DNA from: Celeribacter sp. HF31 | GTDB lineage: Bacteria > Pseudomonadota > Alphaproteobacteria > Rhodobacterales > Rhodobacteraceae | Direction: 5' to 3' | DNA: 64,000 bases | Assembly: GCF_011806455.1 (NCBI RefSeq) | Contig: NZ_JAATOT010000001.1 | Location: forward strand, 124,001-188,000 | Shown here: piece by piece, positions 1 through 9,314 of the stretch | Layout of the letters: every line of letters begins with the position of its first letter | Numbering within the stretch: the stretch's first letter is position 1 | Program-made: the position numbers and the translations under genes | Notes under the pieces: generated by a model | The model's input: the letters and a program-made list of their open reading frames with translations, nothing else | Database searches by the model: none | What the model was told of the DNA's origin: nothing

Positions 1-24
1 TGAAATCCTAACGTCTCAAATCTC

Positions 25-74
25 GTTCATTCGGGAAAACAGTCCCCCGGACTGTTTTCTATTTTCGAATGAAC
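25..74. terminator. Nested hairpin at the 3' end of rimO
   Basis: A perfect 11-bp stem (positions 35-45 with 49-59, loop CCC) is flanked by a second 9-bp inverted repeat (25-33 with 66-74). The rimO stop codon lies at the edge of the inner stem, so the outer arm is inside the coding end of rimO. It probably terminates rimO transcription on the minus strand. There is no long T-run, so it may instead be a dispersed palindromic repeat. Confidence 0.5.
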
Positions 75-1465
75 CCCCAAAGATCGTATTCACCCGCCTC
101 ATCAACCTCCACAGTCACCAAATCCCCTACACTCAACCCCTCAGTCCCCTCATCAATAAACAGGTTCCCGTCGATCTCCGGCGCGTCGGCCTTGGTGCGG
201 CAGGTGGCGATGCCGTCTTCGTCAATGTCGTCCACGATGACCTGCTGCACGGTGCCGACTTTCGCTTCCAGTTTGGCCTCGGAGATCGCCTGCGCCTTCT
301 CCATGAACCGTTCCCAGCGCTCCTGTTTCAGCTCCGGCGCGACGTGGTCGGCCAGCGCGTTTGAGCGCGCGCCATCGACGTTTTCGTATTGGAAACAGCC
401 CACACGGTCGAGCTGCGCCTCGTCCATCCAGTCCAAGAGGTATTGGAATTCTTCCTCCGTCTCCCCCGGATAGCCGACAATAAACGTCGAGCGCAGCGTG
501 ATGTCGGGTGCCATTGCGCGCCAGGCGGCGATCTCGTCCAGAACCTTCGCGGAGGCCGCAGGGCGCGCCATGCGTTTGAGCGTGTCCGGGTGGGCGTGTT
601 GGAAGGGGATGTCGAGGTAGGGCAGCACCGCATTGCCCGCATCCGCCATCAGCGGGATCAGCTCGCGCACATGGGGGTAGGGGTAGACGTAGTGGAGCCG
701 GACCCAGAGGTCATCCGCCGCGCCCAGTTGGCCCAACTCGCGCGCCAGATCGGTGATGTGGCTGCGCACCTCACGGTCCTTCCACGGGAAGGCCTCGTAA
801 CGACGATCCAGACCATAAGCCGAGGTGTCCTGCGAGATGACGAGCAATTCCTTGACGCCCGCCTCCACAAGTTTCTCCGCCTCACGCAGCACCGCATGCA
901 CAGGCCGCGATTGCAATTTGCCACGCATGTCCGGGATGATGCAGAATTTGCAGGCGTGGTTGCAGCCCTCAGAGATTTTCAGATAGCTGAAATGCCGGGG
1001 CGTGAGGCTCACGCCGGTGGCGGGCAACAGGTCCACAAAAGGATCGGGTGCGGGCGGCACGGCGGCATGCACCGCGTCCAGCACCTGTTCGTATTGATGC
1101 GGACCGGTGACGGCCAGAACCTTCGGATGCACGCCGGTGATATATTCGGGATCGGCGCCCAAGCAGCCGGTGACCAACACCTTGCCATTCTCCTGCAACG
1201 CCTCGCCGATGGCCTCAAGGCTTTCGGCCTTGGCACTATCCAGAAAGCCGCAGGTGTTGACGATCACTGCGTCCGCGCCGGAATAATCCGCGCTGATCTG
1301 ATAGCCCTCTGCGCGCAACCGCGTCAGGATGCGCTCACTGTCGACCAAGGCTTTCGGACAGCCCAGAGAGACCATGCCGATGGTCGGTTGGCCATCACGG
1401 CGCGGCCCATCGAATTGGGGCTTCGGGGCAAGGTCGGGGCGGAGATTTGGCGGGTTCTGGCTCAT
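59..1465 (-). CDS. rimO: Ribosomal protein S12 methylthiotransferase RimO
   Basis: Radical SAM methylthiotransferase that modifies an aspartate of 30S protein S12. The N-terminal UPF0004 domain carries the three cluster cysteines (about C36, C72, C101). The radical-SAM motif CxxxCxxC is [10 protein letters not shown] (C168, C172, C175). A C-terminal TRAM-like domain ends the 468-aa protein, normal for the family. The reading frame stays open upstream to 1720, but the start at 1465 ([10 protein letters not shown]) is chosen because the upstream residues look non-coding and the family begins near here. It is divergent from the FadL-like gene. Confidence 0.95.
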   Translation of the reverse strand: MSQNPPNLRPDLAPKPQFDGPRRDGQPTIGMVSLGCPKALVDSERILTRLRAEGYQISADYSGADAVIVNTCGFLDSAKAESLEAIGEALQENGKVLVTGCLGADPEYITGVHPKVLAVTGPHQYEQVLDAVHAAVPPAPDPFVDLLPATGVSLTPRHFSYLKISEGCNHACKFCIIPDMRGKLQSRPVHAVLREAEKLVEAGVKELLVISQDTSAYGLDRRYEAFPWKDREVRSHITDLARELGQLGAADDLWVRLHYVYPYPHVRELIPLMADAGNAVLPYLDIPFQHAHPDTLKRMARPAASAKVLDEIAAWRAMAPDITLRSTFIVGYPGETEEEFQYLLDWMDEAQLDRVGCFQYENVDGARSNALADHVAPELKQERWERFMEKAQAISEAKLEAKVGTVQQVIVDDIDEDGIATCRTKADAPEIDGNLFIDEGTEGLSVGDLVTVEVDEAGEYDLWGFIRK

Positions 1466-1679
1466 GTCGCGCGATATACTCCGAAAGAGGCCCTGCGAAA
1501 AGCGTTTATAAAGCGGCGTCGTGGGCGGATATGCGTAGAAATATGCGCATAACTTGATGCGGATCACAGACGTGTGATCACACCCGCTGTAGCCATGGCC
1601 CTGCGTCGCACGAGGTCGGGCGTGCGCGCCGTTCCGGAGGAAGCGTGGCATCACCCGATATGATCTCATGGAGGGACCA

Positions 1680-2942
1680 ATGACAACAATGGAACACAGC
1701 CGCGTGGCGGGATCGGTCATTCTCTGCCTCGCTGTCAGCCTCCTGCCTGAGGTGGGCCATGCGACAGAGGGCTATTTCGCGCTGGGCTATAGCCCCGCCG
1801 CACGCGGCGTCGCTGGCGCGGGCGTGGCCTATTCCCAGGACGCCATGTCGGGCGCGATCAACCCGGCCTCGGTCGCCACGGTGGGCCGGGAACTGACCTT
1901 CGGGTTTCAGGCCTTTTCGCCGTCCCGCGGCTATACCGGCACGGGCACGGGGTTCGTCGCACCGGGAGAAGTCAAGTCCGACAAGGAGTTCTTTCCGGTG
2001 CCGAACATGGCCTATAACCTGCCGCTCGCGAACGGCGCGGTGGTGAACTTTTCGGCCTATGGCAACGGCGGCATGAACACGTCCTACCCGGATGTCGCCA
2101 ACGCCAATTGCGGTGGTGGCTCGGGGGTTTATTGCGGCGGTGAGGCCGGGGTCGATCTGACGCAACTGTTTCTGTCCGTGACCTATGCGCAAAAACTGGG
2201 CCGGTTCTCCTACGGGATCGCGCCAACTGTCGCCGTGCAAGCCTTTGAAGCGAAAGGTCTTGTCAACTTTAGCGGTATGTCGGTGGACGGATCGGCGCTC
2301 ACCAATAATGGGCTGGAATTTTCCTATGGGCTGGGGCTGCGGCTCGGGATGCAATATGAGCTGAGCGATCAATGGACCCTCGGGCTTGCGGCGCAGACCA
2401 AATTCGATATGTCGGAATTCGACGACTACGCGGGCCTCTTCGAAGGTGGCGGGGATTTCGATATTCCGGCCTCCGTCACGGTCGGGCTGGCCTATACGCC
2501 GACGCCCGATCTGGCCTTGATGCTCGATTATCAGAAAATCTTTTATTCGGACATGCCCGCAGTCGGTAATGCGTCGGACGCAGGCGCGTTGGGCGCCGAT
2601 GGCGGTGCGGGCTTTGGCTGGGACGACGTCGAGGTGATCCGGCTTGGTGTCGAATGGAAGGCCTCGCCCGATATGACCTGGCGCGCGGGCTATGCCCATG
2701 CCAGCAATCCCATCGGGTCCGAAGATGTGACCTTTGGCATCCTGGCCCCCGGCGTGGTCGAGGATCATTTTGCCTTCGGCGGGTCGCGCCGTCTCAATGA
2801 CCGAGACCGGATCGATTTTTCGATTTCCTACGTGCCGGAAAACACCGTCTCGGGGCCGATCCCCGTGGCCAATGGCGGTGGTACGGCAGAGCTTGAAATG
2901 CGTCAAATCTCTGCTTCTGTGGGGTGGACGCGCAGCTTCTGA
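1680..2942 (+). CDS. FadL/OmpP1-type outer-membrane transport porin
   Basis: Predicted outer-membrane beta-barrel of the FadL/OmpP1/TodX family, which takes up long-chain fatty acids or other hydrophobic compounds. A signal peptide ends near GHA (residue 28), followed by the family's typical start [15 protein letters not shown] with a GAG-rich N-terminal hatch and an INPAS motif. It ends in an aromatic residue (WTRSF), as barrel proteins do. The ATG at 1680 is preceded by GGAGGG; an in-frame ATG at 1668 overlaps that site and is less likely. The beta-oxidation block at 52-59 kb could use its substrates, but that link is inference. Confidence 0.85.
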   Translation: MTTMEHSRVAGSVILCLAVSLLPEVGHATEGYFALGYSPAARGVAGAGVAYSQDAMSGAINPASVATVGRELTFGFQAFSPSRGYTGTGTGFVAPGEVKSDKEFFPVPNMAYNLPLANGAVVNFSAYGNGGMNTSYPDVANANCGGGSGVYCGGEAGVDLTQLFLSVTYAQKLGRFSYGIAPTVAVQAFEAKGLVNFSGMSVDGSALTNNGLEFSYGLGLRLGMQYELSDQWTLGLAAQTKFDMSEFDDYAGLFEGGGDFDIPASVTVGLAYTPTPDLALMLDYQKIFYSDMPAVGNASDAGALGADGGAGFGWDDVEVIRLGVEWKASPDMTWRAGYAHASNPIGSEDVTFGILAPGVVEDHFAFGGSRRLNDRDRIDFSISYVPENTVSGPIPVANGGGTAELEMRQISASVGWTRSF

Positions 2943-3070
2943 CGTGATCTGTTCGAAATCGCACGCCGCGCGCACAGGTAATGTGCGGGCGGCGCTAATG
3001 CTTGGGGCACGGCCTTCGGGTAACCTCGCGTCAAACTCACACGCACATCTCCTCGCACACAGGTCGCCCT

Positions 3071-4264
3071 ATGCTCACCAACACAGCCACCCGTTACGGC
3101 GCCGCCGCGCGCTTTTTCCACTGGTCCATCGCGCTTTTGATCCTCGCGGACCTCGCGCTTGGTCTTATTGGCGAGAACACGCCCCGCACGGCGGAGACCG
3201 CTGACCGGCTCCAAACCCTCTATTCCGTGCATAAAACCATCGGCGTCACCGTGCTTGGCCTCGCCGTGCTGCGCATCCTCTGGGCGTTCACCCAGACGAA
3301 ACCCGTGCCAGTGCATCCGGAGCGCAAGGCCGAGACCTTGCTGGCCGAAGTGATCCATTGGATGCTCTACGGCGCGATCCTGATCATGCCCTTGTCGGGC
3401 TGGGTGATGCATTCCGCAGAAACCGGCTTTGCCCCGATCCTCTGGCCCTTTGGTCAGGACCTGCCTTTCGTGCCAAAATCCGAAGACGTCGCCCAGATGG
3501 CGGGCGCGGTGCATGGGCTGTCGGCCTGGGTGATTTTCGTCACCGTGGCGCTGCACATTTTGGGCGCGCTCAAACATGCGGTGATCGAGAAAGACGGCGT
3601 GCTGTCGCGCATGCTGCGCGGCACGGAAGCGGGTGTCGAGGGCGCGAGCCACGCCTCTGCGCTTCCTCCCGTTCTGGCCGCCGTGCTTTGGATTGCCGTC
3701 GTGGCCTTTCCCTTTGTCGTGCCTTTGCAGGAGCATGAAGAGGCGGCCAGCGCCGCGCCGATGGAGCAGGTGGAGATCACCTCCGAGCTTCCCGCTTGGG
3801 CGGTGGAGCAGGGCAGCCTGACGATCTCCGTGACCCAGATGGGCGCACCGGTCGAGGGCAGCTTTGCCAATTGGACCGCCGCCATCGCCTATGACGACGA
3901 GACCGGTGCGGGCGAGGTGACGGTCACCATCGACACCACCTCTTTGTCGCTCGGCTCTGTCACGCAACAGGCGCAGGGGCCGGAGTTCTTCAACACAGAC
4001 ACTTACGCGACCGCGACTTTCACGGGCGAGATCACGCGCCTTGAGGGCACATCGCATGAGGCGGTGGGCACGCTCACGCTGGTCGGCCAGACCGTGCCCG
4101 TGACGCTGGCTTTCGATCTCACACTCGACGGCGATCGCGCCACGATGTCTGGCACCACCGCCTTGGATCGCCGCGACTTCGGCATGGGCGCGGGCTATGA
4201 GGACGAGGGCACGGTGGGCTTTGGCGTCGAGGTCGCGACCGAATTGACGGCGGTGCGGCAGTAA
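3071..4264 (+). CDS. Cytochrome b561 fused to a YceI domain
   Basis: Two-domain protein of 397 aa. Residues 1-180 are a four-helix cytochrome b561-type membrane domain with candidate haem histidines H17 (FHW), H54 (HKT), H148 and H162. A further membrane segment lies near 200-220. Residues about 230-397 form a YceI-like lipocalin domain, placed in the periplasm after the last helix. YceI domains bind isoprenoid quinones or similar lipids, so an electron-transfer role with a lipid partner is plausible but unproven. The start at 3071 matches the b561 N-terminus; the frame is open upstream from a TTG. It faces a separate yceI gene across a shared terminator. Confidence 0.88.
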   Translation: MLTNTATRYGAAARFFHWSIALLILADLALGLIGENTPRTAETADRLQTLYSVHKTIGVTVLGLAVLRILWAFTQTKPVPVHPERKAETLLAEVIHWMLYGAILIMPLSGWVMHSAETGFAPILWPFGQDLPFVPKSEDVAQMAGAVHGLSAWVIFVTVALHILGALKHAVIEKDGVLSRMLRGTEAGVEGASHASALPPVLAAVLWIAVVAFPFVVPLQEHEEAASAAPMEQVEITSELPAWAVEQGSLTISVTQMGAPVEGSFANWTAAIAYDDETGAGEVTVTIDTTSLSLGSVTQQAQGPEFFNTDTYATATFTGEITRLEGTSHEAVGTLTLVGQTVPVTLAFDLTLDGDRATMSGTTALDRRDFGMGAGYEDEGTVGFGVEVATELTAVRQ

Positions 4265-4294
4265 GCCGCCGCGTCCCTCAATCGAGCAAACAAA

Positions 4295-4322
4295 AAGGCC
4301 GCCGGATCGCTCCGGCGGCCTT
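4295..4322. terminator. Bidirectional terminator between convergent genes
   Basis: Perfect 12-bp GC-rich stem (4295-4306 with 4311-4322, loop TCGC), with A-rich sequence on the left and T-rich sequence on the right. It lies between the stop codons of the b561-YceI gene and yceI, so it can serve both strands. Confidence 0.9.
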
Positions 4323-4344
4323 CTTCATTCGGGGAGGGCGAGAG

Positions 4345-4920
4345 TTACTCAGCCGGGGTGGCTTCGATGGAGATTTCGATCTCGACCTCGTCGGAGACGT
4401 AGGGGGCGAATTGACCCATGTCGAAGTCGGAGCGCAACACGGTCAGCTCGCCGTCAAAACCGACCCAGGGCTTGTTCTCCATCGGGTGGTCGGCTTTTTG
4501 GGTCAGTTCGGCGTCGATCACGACGGATTTGGTGATGCCGTTGATGGTCAGATCTCCGGTGATCTTACCTTCGTCTTCGCCGGTCACTTCGATGCCGGTG
4601 GACACGAAGGAGATCGTCGGGTTCTCTTCGGCGCCGAAGAAGTCGCCGGTCAGGAAGTGCGCGGTGCGCTCGGCCCAGCCGGTGTAGAGGCTGTCGGTCG
4701 GGAAGGACACGGAGACGGAGGACGCGGCCGGATCGGCCTCGTCGAACATGATCTCACCGTCGAAGCCGGAGAACATGCCGGTGGTGGTGGAGTAGCCGAG
4801 GTGCTCGTAGGAGAACACGATCTGGCTGTGCGACGGATCAAGCACATATTTTACCGGCTCGGCATTGGCGGCAGCGGCGGCGCCGATGAGAACGGCGGTG
4901 GAGAGAAGCAGGTTTTTCAT
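4345..4920 (-). CDS. YceI family periplasmic protein
   Basis: 191-aa secreted protein with a clear signal peptide (MKNLLLSTAVLIGAAAAANA, then EPVKY). The mature part is one YceI lipocalin-like domain, beginning with the family signature YVLDPSHSQIVFSYEHLGYS. Members bind polyisoprenoids or amphiphiles in the periplasm; the exact ligand is unknown. It is convergent with a gene that carries the same domain fused to cytochrome b561, which suggests the two proteins act on the same ligand. Confidence 0.92.
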   Translation of the reverse strand: MKNLLLSTAVLIGAAAAANAEPVKYVLDPSHSQIVFSYEHLGYSTTTGMFSGFDGEIMFDEADPAASSVSVSFPTDSLYTGWAERTAHFLTGDFFGAEENPTISFVSTGIEVTGEDEGKITGDLTINGITKSVVIDAELTQKADHPMENKPWVGFDGELTVLRSDFDMGQFAPYVSDEVEIEISIEATPAE

Positions 4921-5164
4921 GATGTCAAAGCTTTCTTTGGCATGGATGTTTAAGATGCGCCAAAGCTAACGGCTGTCCGGTCCCTCTCATATTCCGCAGT
5001 CTCAAACAGATTTTGTGCGTGAGCAAACAGGTCTATGCGGAAAACCGCCAAATCTGTGCGAATTCTGTTCAGTGATGCGCAGGGTGAGCCTGAAAAAGGC
5101 CGCCCCTCTCTTCAGAAAGGCGACCTGTTTACATGGGGTCACACATATATCAGCGCGGGCAATC

Positions 5165-5746
5165 TCAGCGGCGACGGTCGCGACGCGAGGACATCGGCTG
5201 GAAGGCCACGCCCACATGGGCCTCGCAATAGGGCTTGCCGGCTTGCGACGGCAGGCCACAGAACCAGAAGTCTTCGGTCGCCGGATCGCCCACCGGCCAT
5301 TTGCAGGTCTTCTCGGTCAGTTCCATCACCGACAGCTTCTTGGCCTTTTTCTCGACCTCGTTGACCTTCGCCAGAGCTTCGGCGGGGATCTCATTGGTCG
5401 AGGGCTGCGGCGGCAGGGGTTGCCCTGCCGGAATGATCGCGCGGCGCGCCGGGCTCACCGGTTTCGGGGCGGCCTCGGCGGAGACAGGGGCCTCCGCCGG
5501 TTTCGCGGCAGGCTTCGGCTTGGCTTCGGTCTTGGGTTTGGCGGCTGCTGCGGGTTTCGCCTTGGGGGCGGCTGCGGGTTTCGCGGCGGCGCCCGATCCG
5601 GCACGGTTCGACAGGCCCAGACGGTGCACCTTGCCGATCACCGCATTGCGCGTCACACCGCCAAGCTCCTTGGCGATCTGAGAGGCGGATTGACCTTCGC
5701 CCCACATTTTCTTCAACAGTTCGACGCGCTCATCGGTCCAGGACAT
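5165..5746 (-). CDS. gcrA: GcrA cell-cycle regulator
   Basis: 193-aa transcription factor of the GcrA family, which in Caulobacter works with sigma-70 at promoters methylated by CcrM. The N-terminal helix-turn-helix is MSWTDERVELLKKMWGEGQS followed by ASQIAKELGGVTRNAVIGK. A long Ala/Lys/Pro-rich linker (about residues 50-110) leads to a conserved C-terminal domain with CKWPVGDP, FWFCG and YCEAH cysteine motifs. Its start codon (5744-5746) fits the family exactly. About 230 bp without genes separate it from the divergent ABC permease. Confidence 0.95.
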   Translation of the reverse strand: MSWTDERVELLKKMWGEGQSASQIAKELGGVTRNAVIGKVHRLGLSNRAGSGAAAKPAAAPKAKPAAAAKPKTEAKPKPAAKPAEAPVSAEAAPKPVSPARRAIIPAGQPLPPQPSTNEIPAEALAKVNEVEKKAKKLSVMELTEKTCKWPVGDPATEDFWFCGLPSQAGKPYCEAHVGVAFQPMSSRRDRRR

Positions 5747-5998
5747 CGTGTTTCCTTCGGTTGTCTGCTGATCCGGGCTGCGCCCGCATCATGATCACCC
5801 TTGCACAAGACATATGCGGTCCAAATTGGCCAAAGTCCGGCAAGGCGTGCTTGAGAATTTCGTCTAACCCCTATTTTAAGCACCACGCTTGCGGTTACAA
5901 GCGGGCCAGCAGGAAAAACAATGGTCTTCCGCATGGCTCTACACGAGGGGCGCGTGCCTATATAGCAAGGCGCATGTGGGATGAACAAGGGGATGAAC

Positions 5999-6805
5999 AT
6001 GGCTGAATATGAAATTCAGATGGGAGTGCGGCGCTTTGGTCGCGTCAATTGGCTGGGGCTTTACACGCTGATGCTGCGCGAGATCCGCCGGTTTCTGGCG
6101 GTCTGGACGCAAACGCTTCTGGCGCCTTTGGTGACGGCGGGGTTGTTCCTGACGATTTTCACGCTCGCCATCGGTCCCTCGCGCGGCGATGTGATGGGCG
6201 TGCCCTTCGTGCATTTCCTCGCGCCCGGCATCCTGACCATGACGGTGATCCAGAACGCTTTCGCCAACACCTCGTCGTCGATCATGATCTCGAAGGTGCA
6301 GGGCAATATCGTCGACACGCTGATGCCGCCGCTGTCGCCCTCTGAGTTGGTGATCGGCTACCTGTCGGGCGGGGTGGCGCGCGGCATGGTCGTGGCCTTC
6401 GCGATCTGGGCCGTGATGTCGATCTTTGTCGGCCTGCCGCTGCATCATCCGCTCTTCGCGATTGCTTTTATCCTTTTGGGCGCGCTGTTCATCGGGGGTT
6501 TGGGCGTTCTGGCAGGTATTGTGAGCCAGAAATTCGACCACATGGCCGCGATCACCAATTTCATCATCACGCCGCTGTCGTTTCTGTCGGGCACCTTCTA
6601 TTCCGTCGAAACCCTGCCGCAGTGGTTCAAAGTGCTGACCCATCTGAATCCGGTGTTCTACCTGATCGACGGCGTGCGTTACGGCATCATCGGCACCTCG
6701 GACAGCTCGCCCTGGCTGGGCCTTGCGGTGATGACGGCGGTGACGGCTGTGGTGGTCTTTGTCGATTGGACCTTCTTCAAACGCGGCACCAAGCTGAAAT
6801 CCTGA
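5999..6805 (+). CDS. ABC-2 type transporter permease
   Basis: Six-helix integral membrane permease of the ABC-2 family (268 aa) with the family's C-terminal signature around SFLSGTFYSVETLPQW and LNPVFYLIDGVRYGI. Such permeases export polysaccharide, drugs or lipids with a separate ATPase. No ATP-binding subunit lies beside it, so the partner must be encoded elsewhere. The ATG at 5999 follows AAGGGG at a good distance; in-frame ATGs at 5981 and 5993 are alternatives. A strong terminator follows the gene. Confidence 0.85.
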   Translation: MAEYEIQMGVRRFGRVNWLGLYTLMLREIRRFLAVWTQTLLAPLVTAGLFLTIFTLAIGPSRGDVMGVPFVHFLAPGILTMTVIQNAFANTSSSIMISKVQGNIVDTLMPPLSPSELVIGYLSGGVARGMVVAFAIWAVMSIFVGLPLHHPLFAIAFILLGALFIGGLGVLAGIVSQKFDHMAAITNFIITPLSFLSGTFYSVETLPQWFKVLTHLNPVFYLIDGVRYGIIGTSDSSPWLGLAVMTAVTAVVVFVDWTFFKRGTKLKS

Positions 6806-6895
6806 CGCGGCCGCCTCGGGGCGACCGATTCGTCAAAGGCATCTATCAACAATATCAGGCCTCAGATTTTATTGTTTTCGATGTGAGGACAGCGC

Positions 6896-6927
6896 CCTCC
6901 GCAGCTTTGACTGCGGAGGTTTTTTTT
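6896..6927 (+). terminator. Rho-independent terminator
   Basis: 9-bp perfect stem (6896-6904 with 6911-6919), six-base loop, then eight T residues. It lies about 90 bp after the ABC permease stop codon. Confidence 0.92.
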
Positions 6928-7075
6928 GTGCATTTTTTATCAGCTTCCACGGATTTTTTACCGATTCCGCGGTGCGCATACTCGCAAACTTGGATTGCAC
7001 TTTATTGGTGTGTTAGGATGCTTTTGATGCACGCTAAGATTGAAATTAGAAACTCTCAATAATTTAGGATGGATC

Positions 7076-8110
7076 ATGGTACAGCGCACACTCGACGATG
7101 TTTACATGTACAACGGGTCGCTTCTGAATGCCGAAGGGCTGTTGGACACGATGCTTGTCAGTTCCTTTTCCGGGCCGCAGACCGGTACGCTGGATGTGGG
7201 CGATACGGATGGTGACATCAACTGGGACAGCACGGAAAATGCGACGTGGAATGACGCCAATGCGACTTTCATCGGCAGCGGTGAGGCGAGTGTCAGCGTC
7301 ACGATTCTGGGCATAGAACTGTCGCTGTCGTCGTCTGTGCCCTTCAACGCCTGGGAGGTCGATGGTCAGACCTATGTGGAGTATCCGGAGGGCGACCCGG
7401 CGGCGCTTTTGGACGGGCTTTTGTCCGAGGCGCTCGATATTCCCTTGTTGAACCTCCTCGGGGTACCGCAACTGGTCAGCCTGATCGAACGGAACGCGAT
7501 TTTGGATTTCGACCTCACCAATCAGAATGAAATCGAATTGCCGGTCTGTTTCGCCAAAGGCACGCGGATCAAGACCCTTGGCGGTTGGGAAGTGGTCGAA
7601 AATATCAAGCCGGGCGATATGGTGATGACACAGGATCACGGTTTGCAACCCGTGCGCTGGATCGGACATGCGACCGCCAGGGCACATGGGGCCTTTGCGC
7701 CTGTTGAAATCGACCAAGGCGTCTTGGGCAATGATCGCCCGCTCACCGTGTCGCAACAGCATCGGGTGCTTCATAGCAGTGTCGCGGCGGAACTTCTTTT
7801 GGGTGTAAATGAGGTGCTTTTGGCCGCCAAGCATCTGGTGAATGGCACCACAATTCGTCTGCGCGAAACTGGGTATGTCACCTACTACCACATGCTATTC
7901 GACCAGCACGAATTGGTGTTCTCGGAAGGCATTGCATCGGAGAGCTTTCATCCGGGCGCCATGGCGCACTATGCCTTGCGGAGCGCGGAGTGTGAGGAGT
8001 TGTTCGGCCTTTTCCCTGAGCTGCAATCAGATTTCAACAATTACGGACGTGCCGCGCGCCAGGTGGTGAAAAGCTATGAGGCCGATTTGCTGGCAGTTGA
8101 TGCTGTCTGA
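7076..8110 (+). CDS. Hint-domain protein (Hedgehog/intein type)
   Basis: 344-aa protein. Residues 1-150 are acidic and unlike any domain I recognise. Residues about 158-310 are a Hint domain of the type common in roseobacters: PVCFAKGTRIKTLGGWE with C158 at the expected first autoprocessing position, then IKPGDMVMTQDHGLQPVRWIG and SQQHRVLH. No C-terminal catalytic Asn/extein is obvious, so self-cleavage is uncertain. The role of these proteins is not established. The ATG at 7076 has AGGATGG just upstream. A second, shorter Hint protein lies at 50725. Confidence 0.82.
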   Translation: MVQRTLDDVYMYNGSLLNAEGLLDTMLVSSFSGPQTGTLDVGDTDGDINWDSTENATWNDANATFIGSGEASVSVTILGIELSLSSSVPFNAWEVDGQTYVEYPEGDPAALLDGLLSEALDIPLLNLLGVPQLVSLIERNAILDFDLTNQNEIELPVCFAKGTRIKTLGGWEVVENIKPGDMVMTQDHGLQPVRWIGHATARAHGAFAPVEIDQGVLGNDRPLTVSQQHRVLHSSVAAELLLGVNEVLLAAKHLVNGTTIRLRETGYVTYYHMLFDQHELVFSEGIASESFHPGAMAHYALRSAECEELFGLFPELQSDFNNYGRAARQVVKSYEADLLAVDAV

Positions 8111-8200
8111 CGGCGTCGCGCAGGAAGGCTCTGATCGCCATCAAACTTTTGCCCGATTTAAGCGGTAATCCATTGAGAGTTTCGATCAAATGGGCTCGCA

Positions 8201-9040
8201 ATGATTTTAAGAAAATGCGTAACAGCAGTTTTTACCTGTCTGTGTCTGGCGGGGGCCGCAATGGCCGCCGACAGCCTGCCGTCCGAATTGGACAGCGCCG
8301 ACCGCCGGGCCGAGTTGATCGGCTGGGAGGGGGTCGGGAGGCTCGATATTGCCGGGCAGAACACCTGTACAGGCGCTTTGATCGCTGATGATCTTGTGCT
8401 GACGGCAGCGCATTGTGTGGTCGGCGAGGACAACACGCCCGTGCCGCCCGCGCGCATTCTGTTTCGTGCAGGGCTCAGGAATGGCGACTATATCGCCGCC
8501 TCGCGCGGCTATGCCGTGGCGGTCTCGCCCGGCTATGAAGCGCAGCGTGAGGTGACAGCTGCGAACATCCGCAACGATCTGGCGCTGATCAAACTGGCCT
8601 CTCCGATCCCTACGGCGCTGGCGCGGCCCTTCGCGGTACATCGCAGCTCAAAACCCCGTGGCGAGCTGATGGTCGCCTCCTACGGGCGCGGACGCAACGC
8701 GGCGCTCTCGATCCAGCGGGAATGTCATGTGCTCGACTATTCCGATGACATCTACAGCTTCGATTGCGACATCACGTTCGGGTCGTCCGGCGCGCCGGTC
8801 TTTGCCTATGACGGGGTGCGGCCCGCGATCGTGTCCGTCGTGTCGTCGCTCGGCACGCGAGGTGACCGGAAGGTCGGATTTGGCATGTCGCTGATCGACC
8901 AAGTGTCTGCACTGAAACGCCAGATCGCGCTTGGTGCGCCGCAAGTGGCCGCGAAACCTGTGGTGGCAAAACGCATCACGGTCGGCGGAGGCTCATCCTC
9001 GCGCGCGGTCGGCAATTCGACATTTCTGTCGGCAAACTGA
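8201..9040 (+). CDS. Secreted trypsin-like serine protease
   Basis: 279-aa S1-family protease with a signal peptide (about residues 1-22, ending AMAA). The catalytic triad is visible: H71 in TAAHC, D126 in NDLALIKL and S196 in FGSSGAPV. The oxyanion motif is GSSGAP rather than the usual GDSGGP, as in several bacterial S1 proteins. The C-terminal 40 residues are low-complexity (VGGGSSSRAVGN). No strong ribosome-binding site precedes the ATG at 8201, so the start is only moderately certain. Confidence 0.85.
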   Translation: MILRKCVTAVFTCLCLAGAAMAADSLPSELDSADRRAELIGWEGVGRLDIAGQNTCTGALIADDLVLTAAHCVVGEDNTPVPPARILFRAGLRNGDYIAASRGYAVAVSPGYEAQREVTAANIRNDLALIKLASPIPTALARPFAVHRSSKPRGELMVASYGRGRNAALSIQRECHVLDYSDDIYSFDCDITFGSSGAPVFAYDGVRPAIVSVVSSLGTRGDRKVGFGMSLIDQVSALKRQIALGAPQVAAKPVVAKRITVGGGSSSRAVGNSTFLSAN

Positions 9041-9195
9041 CCATCCCCGCCAAATACCCTTTGACAGTACCCGCGCTATGCCCGTAAAGCGCATCCTATG
9101 AACATGATCCGCACATATGCCCGTATCATCCGACGTCGACGCCGTAACGCGTAAGACGTCCGTTCTGCCGTGCCGAGACGTGATGTCCACGGCAC

Positions 9196-9238
9196 AAAAC
9201 GCGCCAAACTGGCGCAAAGCTTGCAAAATACCGCAAAA
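9196..9238. promoter_or_regulatory. Phased A-tracts upstream of argD (curved DNA)
   Basis: Five short A-runs are centred near 9197, 9207, 9217, 9226 and 9236, about one helical turn apart. A GCGCCA-AAC-TGGCGC inverted repeat (9201-9215) lies among them. A TTGACA hexamer follows at 9254-9259, but I see no convincing -10 box. The block lies about 80 bp before the argD start and may bend promoter DNA or bind a regulator. Confidence 0.4.
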
Positions 9239-9314
9239 TCCCCGTCCCAACCGTTGACAGGCCCGCTGGCTTTCGCCACCCATGAGGCCTCTCATTTTCA
9301 GAGGAACCACAGAG

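Noticed and set aside
1466-1720. N-terminal extension of RimO from the open frame
   Set aside because: The extra 85 residues have no similarity to the family and lie in the intergenic region before the porin gene.
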